NCBI GenBank assembly: GCA_012797695.1
Contig: JAAZOQ010000187.1
Coordinates: 1-39,095, forward strand
Source: Anaerolineaceae bacterium
GTDB lineage: Bacteria > Chloroflexota > Anaerolineae > Anaerolineales > Anaerolineaceae
Length of the DNA stretch: 39,095 bases
Direction of reading: 5' to 3'
Shown here: positions 36,766 through 39,095 of the stretch, in pieces
Position numbering within the stretch: position 1 is the stretch's first letter
Layout: the number at the start of each line of letters is the position of its first letter
Notes under the pieces: model-generated
The model's database searches: none
The model's input: the letters and a program-made list of their open reading frames with translations, nothing else
What the model was told of the DNA's origin: nothing
Translations under genes and position numbers: made by a program

Positions 36766-39095
36766 TTACTCTTCCGCTGTGCGCACCGGCAAACTGAAAT
36801 AGAAAGTGGCCCCCTCCCCCACCTGGCCAACCGCCCAGGTCTTCCCCCCGTGGCGGGTGATCACGCGATTTACATTGGCCAAACCAATGCCCGTACCCTC
36901 GAATTCATCCGCGCGGTGCAAACGTTGAAAGACCTTGAAAAGCCGGCCCACGAACTTCATGTCAAACCCGACCCCGTTATCCCGAACCCAAAAGACAACC
37001 TGGCTTTCTTGGGTGGGATCTGAACCTATTTCAATTCTGGTAACCTCTCGTTGCTGAGAAAATTTTAGCGCATTCGAAATCAAATTGGTAATTACGATTC
37101 GCAACAAAGCCGGGTCACCAATCACATTCGGCAATTCTTGAACGATCCACTCAACCTGACGGGTCTGAATATCCGGTTGAAACTCAGTAATTACAGCTTC
37201 TACCAGATCATGCATATTGACTTCTTGAAAATTCATCTCGATTCTGCCCATCCGCGAGAAAGAGAGAATCCCATCGATCAGATCATCCATCAGATTGGCA
37301 GACTGCGTGATAATGTCCATAAAACGCAAAGAATCTGCATCCATCTTTTGCGAAGTATGTTCCCGTAATAACTGGATATAGCCATTAATGTGCCGCAAAG
37401 GAGCCCGCAAATCGTGAGAAACTGAGTAAGCAAAAGACTCAAGCTCACTATTGGCATTTTCCAGCTCTTTTGTGCGCGCATAAACCCGCGCCTCGAGCTC
37501 CTGATTCAAGAGATGCAATTGTTCTTCGGCTCGCTTACGCTCAGCAATATCCCACGCCAGATCAGCGATACGCGTAATCGTCGCTACATCTGCCTGATCG
37601 TAATCTGATAACTTATTCCCTACCCCAAGGACCGCAACCACTTTTTCTCCGCGGATCACCGGCACCACTACTTCACGGATCACGTCAGCATGGTATTCCG
37701 GGAACCCCTTGCGACCAGGGAGCGATTTAAAATCATTGTGAATTTCTGCTTGCTGCGAATAAAAACAATTGACCCACACTCCCGCCTGTTCAATAGGATA
37801 ATGCATTCCTATGCCCTTCGCCCCACATTGGGCCTGAGTATTCGTAGACCAATTCTCTAGAGCTACCTTTCCCTGATCTTCCTCAATAAAGTGGAAAAAG
37901 CCTAACTGACTTTTGGTCAATTTTTCAATTTCGTTGATTGTTTCTTCAAGCAATTCGCTGAGAGAATGTGTCAAGGAGTATTCAATTAAGTGAAGCCGAG
38001 AAGCGTTAATGGCTGCGCTCATTTTCTGCTGGGTAATATCATGAGCAACAGTTGAAATACCAGTGATCTTCCCTGTCGCATCCAGGATTGGGGAAACTAC
38101 CAAACCCACGTCAATGATTCTGCCATCTTTGCGACGTCGCTTGGCTTCATAATGATAAATACTCTTCCCGGCCCGGATATCTGAAAGTATTTGGATTACA
38201 CTTTCCCGATCCTCTTCTGGCACTACTACTGTGATTGATTTGCCAATGATCTCTTCGCTTGAATAGCCATAGATCAGCTCCGCGCCCTTGTTCCAGCTCG
38301 TGACCACACCCTCCAGTGTTTTGCCAATGATCGCTTCATCTGAAGATGCCACAATCGAAGCAAGCAGATTTGTCTTTTCTTGCAGTTTCTTTTGTTCAGT
38401 AATGTCCTGAATTACCCCTTCAATTGCGACAGGGTTCCCCTTTTCATCTTTTTTCAACTCAGCAATCGAATGAATAATCCTGGCAGGCTGACCATTTTTC
38501 GGGAGTATCTCGAATTCAAGAGCATAAGGTTTTTCGTGTTCAATCAGATCGATCAAAGCCTGATGTACTTCTATGCGATTCGGAATACAGCTTTCGACTT
38601 CCTTTACTGAAAATCTCTCTGAAGCCGGGTCAAAGCCATAAATCCGTTTCGCTTCTTCTGAACCCCAAAACTGATCATTGTGAATATCGTATTCCCAGTT
38701 GCCAACGTGGCCCAGTGCCTGCGCACGGCGGAAGCGCTCGTCATTAATCCGTAACGAATGTTCAGTTTCTTTCTCATGAGATAAATCACGCACAGAAACG
38801 ATAACGTTGTTCACCTGCCCCAGTAAATCACGCAAAACAAGGGCATTCACCAGCACTGGTACCGACGCACCATCTTTTGTTTTCAGGTCAAGCGGGAACT
38901 CACTCAACATGCCCTCATTGAAAATCACCTGGCATACCTGTTCAGCAAGATTCGACAAGAGAAAACAAAACTGAAATTCTTTATCAATCAATTCTTCGCG
39001 AGTAAACTGGCTAATCTTTGTAAAAGCGGGGTTAACATCAAAAATTCGTCTTTCACTATTCAGCAAGAATAATGGCTCAGTATGAGCATGGATCA
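36766..39095 (-). CDS. PAS/PAC-GAF sensor histidine kinase, N-terminus truncated by window edge
   Basis: PAS repeats (FDVNPAFTKISQFTREELI; VTSWNKGAELIYGYSSEEIIGKSI), GAF region, SYSVSHDLRAPLRHINGYIQLL, GTGIGLANVNRVITRHGG. Frame stays open upstream to 39095 (IHAHTEPLFLLNSERRIF). Confidence 0.9.
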   Translation of the reverse strand, partial: IHAHTEPLFLLNSERRIFDVNPAFTKISQFTREELIDKEFQFCFLLSNLAEQVCQVIFNEGMLSEFPLDLKTKDGASVPVLVNALVLRDLLGQVNNVIVSVRDLSHEKETEHSLRINDERFRRAQALGHVGNWEYDIHNDQFWGSEEAKRIYGFDPASERFSVKEVESCIPNRIEVHQALIDLIEHEKPYALEFEILPKNGQPARIIHSIAELKKDEKGNPVAIEGVIQDITEQKKLQEKTNLLASIVASSDEAIIGKTLEGVVTSWNKGAELIYGYSSEEIIGKSITVVVPEEDRESVIQILSDIRAGKSIYHYEAKRRRKDGRIIDVGLVVSPILDATGKITGISTVAHDITQQKMSAAINASRLHLIEYSLTHSLSELLEETINEIEKLTKSQLGFFHFIEEDQGKVALENWSTNTQAQCGAKGIGMHYPIEQAGVWVNCFYSQQAEIHNDFKSLPGRKGFPEYHADVIREVVVPVIRGEKVVAVLGVGNKLSDYDQADVATITRIADLAWDIAERKRAEEQLHLLNQELEARVYARTKELENANSELESFAYSVSHDLRAPLRHINGYIQLLREHTSQKMDADSLRFMDIITQSANLMDDLIDGILSFSRMGRIEMNFQEVNMHDLVEAVITEFQPDIQTRQVEWIVQELPNVIGDPALLRIVITNLISNALKFSQQREVTRIEIGSDPTQESQVVFWVRDNGVGFDMKFVGRLFKVFQRLHRADEFEGTGIGLANVNRVITRHGGKTWAVGQVGEGATFYFSLPVRTAEE

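Noticed and set aside
1-39095. CRISPR arrays, tRNA/rRNA genes, transposons, prophage
   Set aside because: No regularly spaced repeats, no tRNA-like or rRNA sequence, and no transposase/integrase ORF recognised by eye.

Overview
Window of a bacterial chromosome, probably Chloroflexota/Anaerolineae-like by gene content (inference only). No rRNA, tRNA, CRISPR array or transposase was seen. From left to right: (i) minus-strand cluster (1-4655) with two TrpA-like TIM-barrel proteins (one cut by the window edge), a TrpB-like protein that has apparently lost its PLP lysine, a PTS EIIA protein and a PRD/EIIB-type regulator; (ii) plus-strand glycoside cluster (4959-10357): GH63-like hydrolase, OtsA-like GT20, GT4 glycosyltransferase, OtsB-like phosphatase; (iii) minus-strand HTH protein, Ser/Thr kinase-TM-LRR receptor and membrane protein (10426-13172); (iv) a long Mo-hydroxylase locus (13359-36750): CoA ligase-like and DUF364-like proteins, a GAF histidine kinase/NarL regulator cassette, then radical SAM, C-GCAxxG-C-C, methyltransferase, zinc-ribbon and large FAD/Fe-S proteins, divergent from a MOP-type aldehyde oxidoreductase. 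The oxidoreductase gene runs directly into a four-cluster ferredoxin and a complete group 4 [NiFe] hydrogenase (NuoL/NuoN-like, small subunit, NuoH-like, 2[4Fe-4S], NuoC-like, NuoD-like with all four Ni cysteines), followed by xdhC and a MocA-like gene; (v) a PAS/GAF histidine kinase running off the right edge. The two most interesting hypotheses are a membrane-bound 'aldehyde:hydrogen lyase' with a dedicated maturation set, and a PTS-linked tryptophan-synthase-like complex with a pseudoenzyme beta subunit. Both rest on reading motifs by eye; no database search was run.
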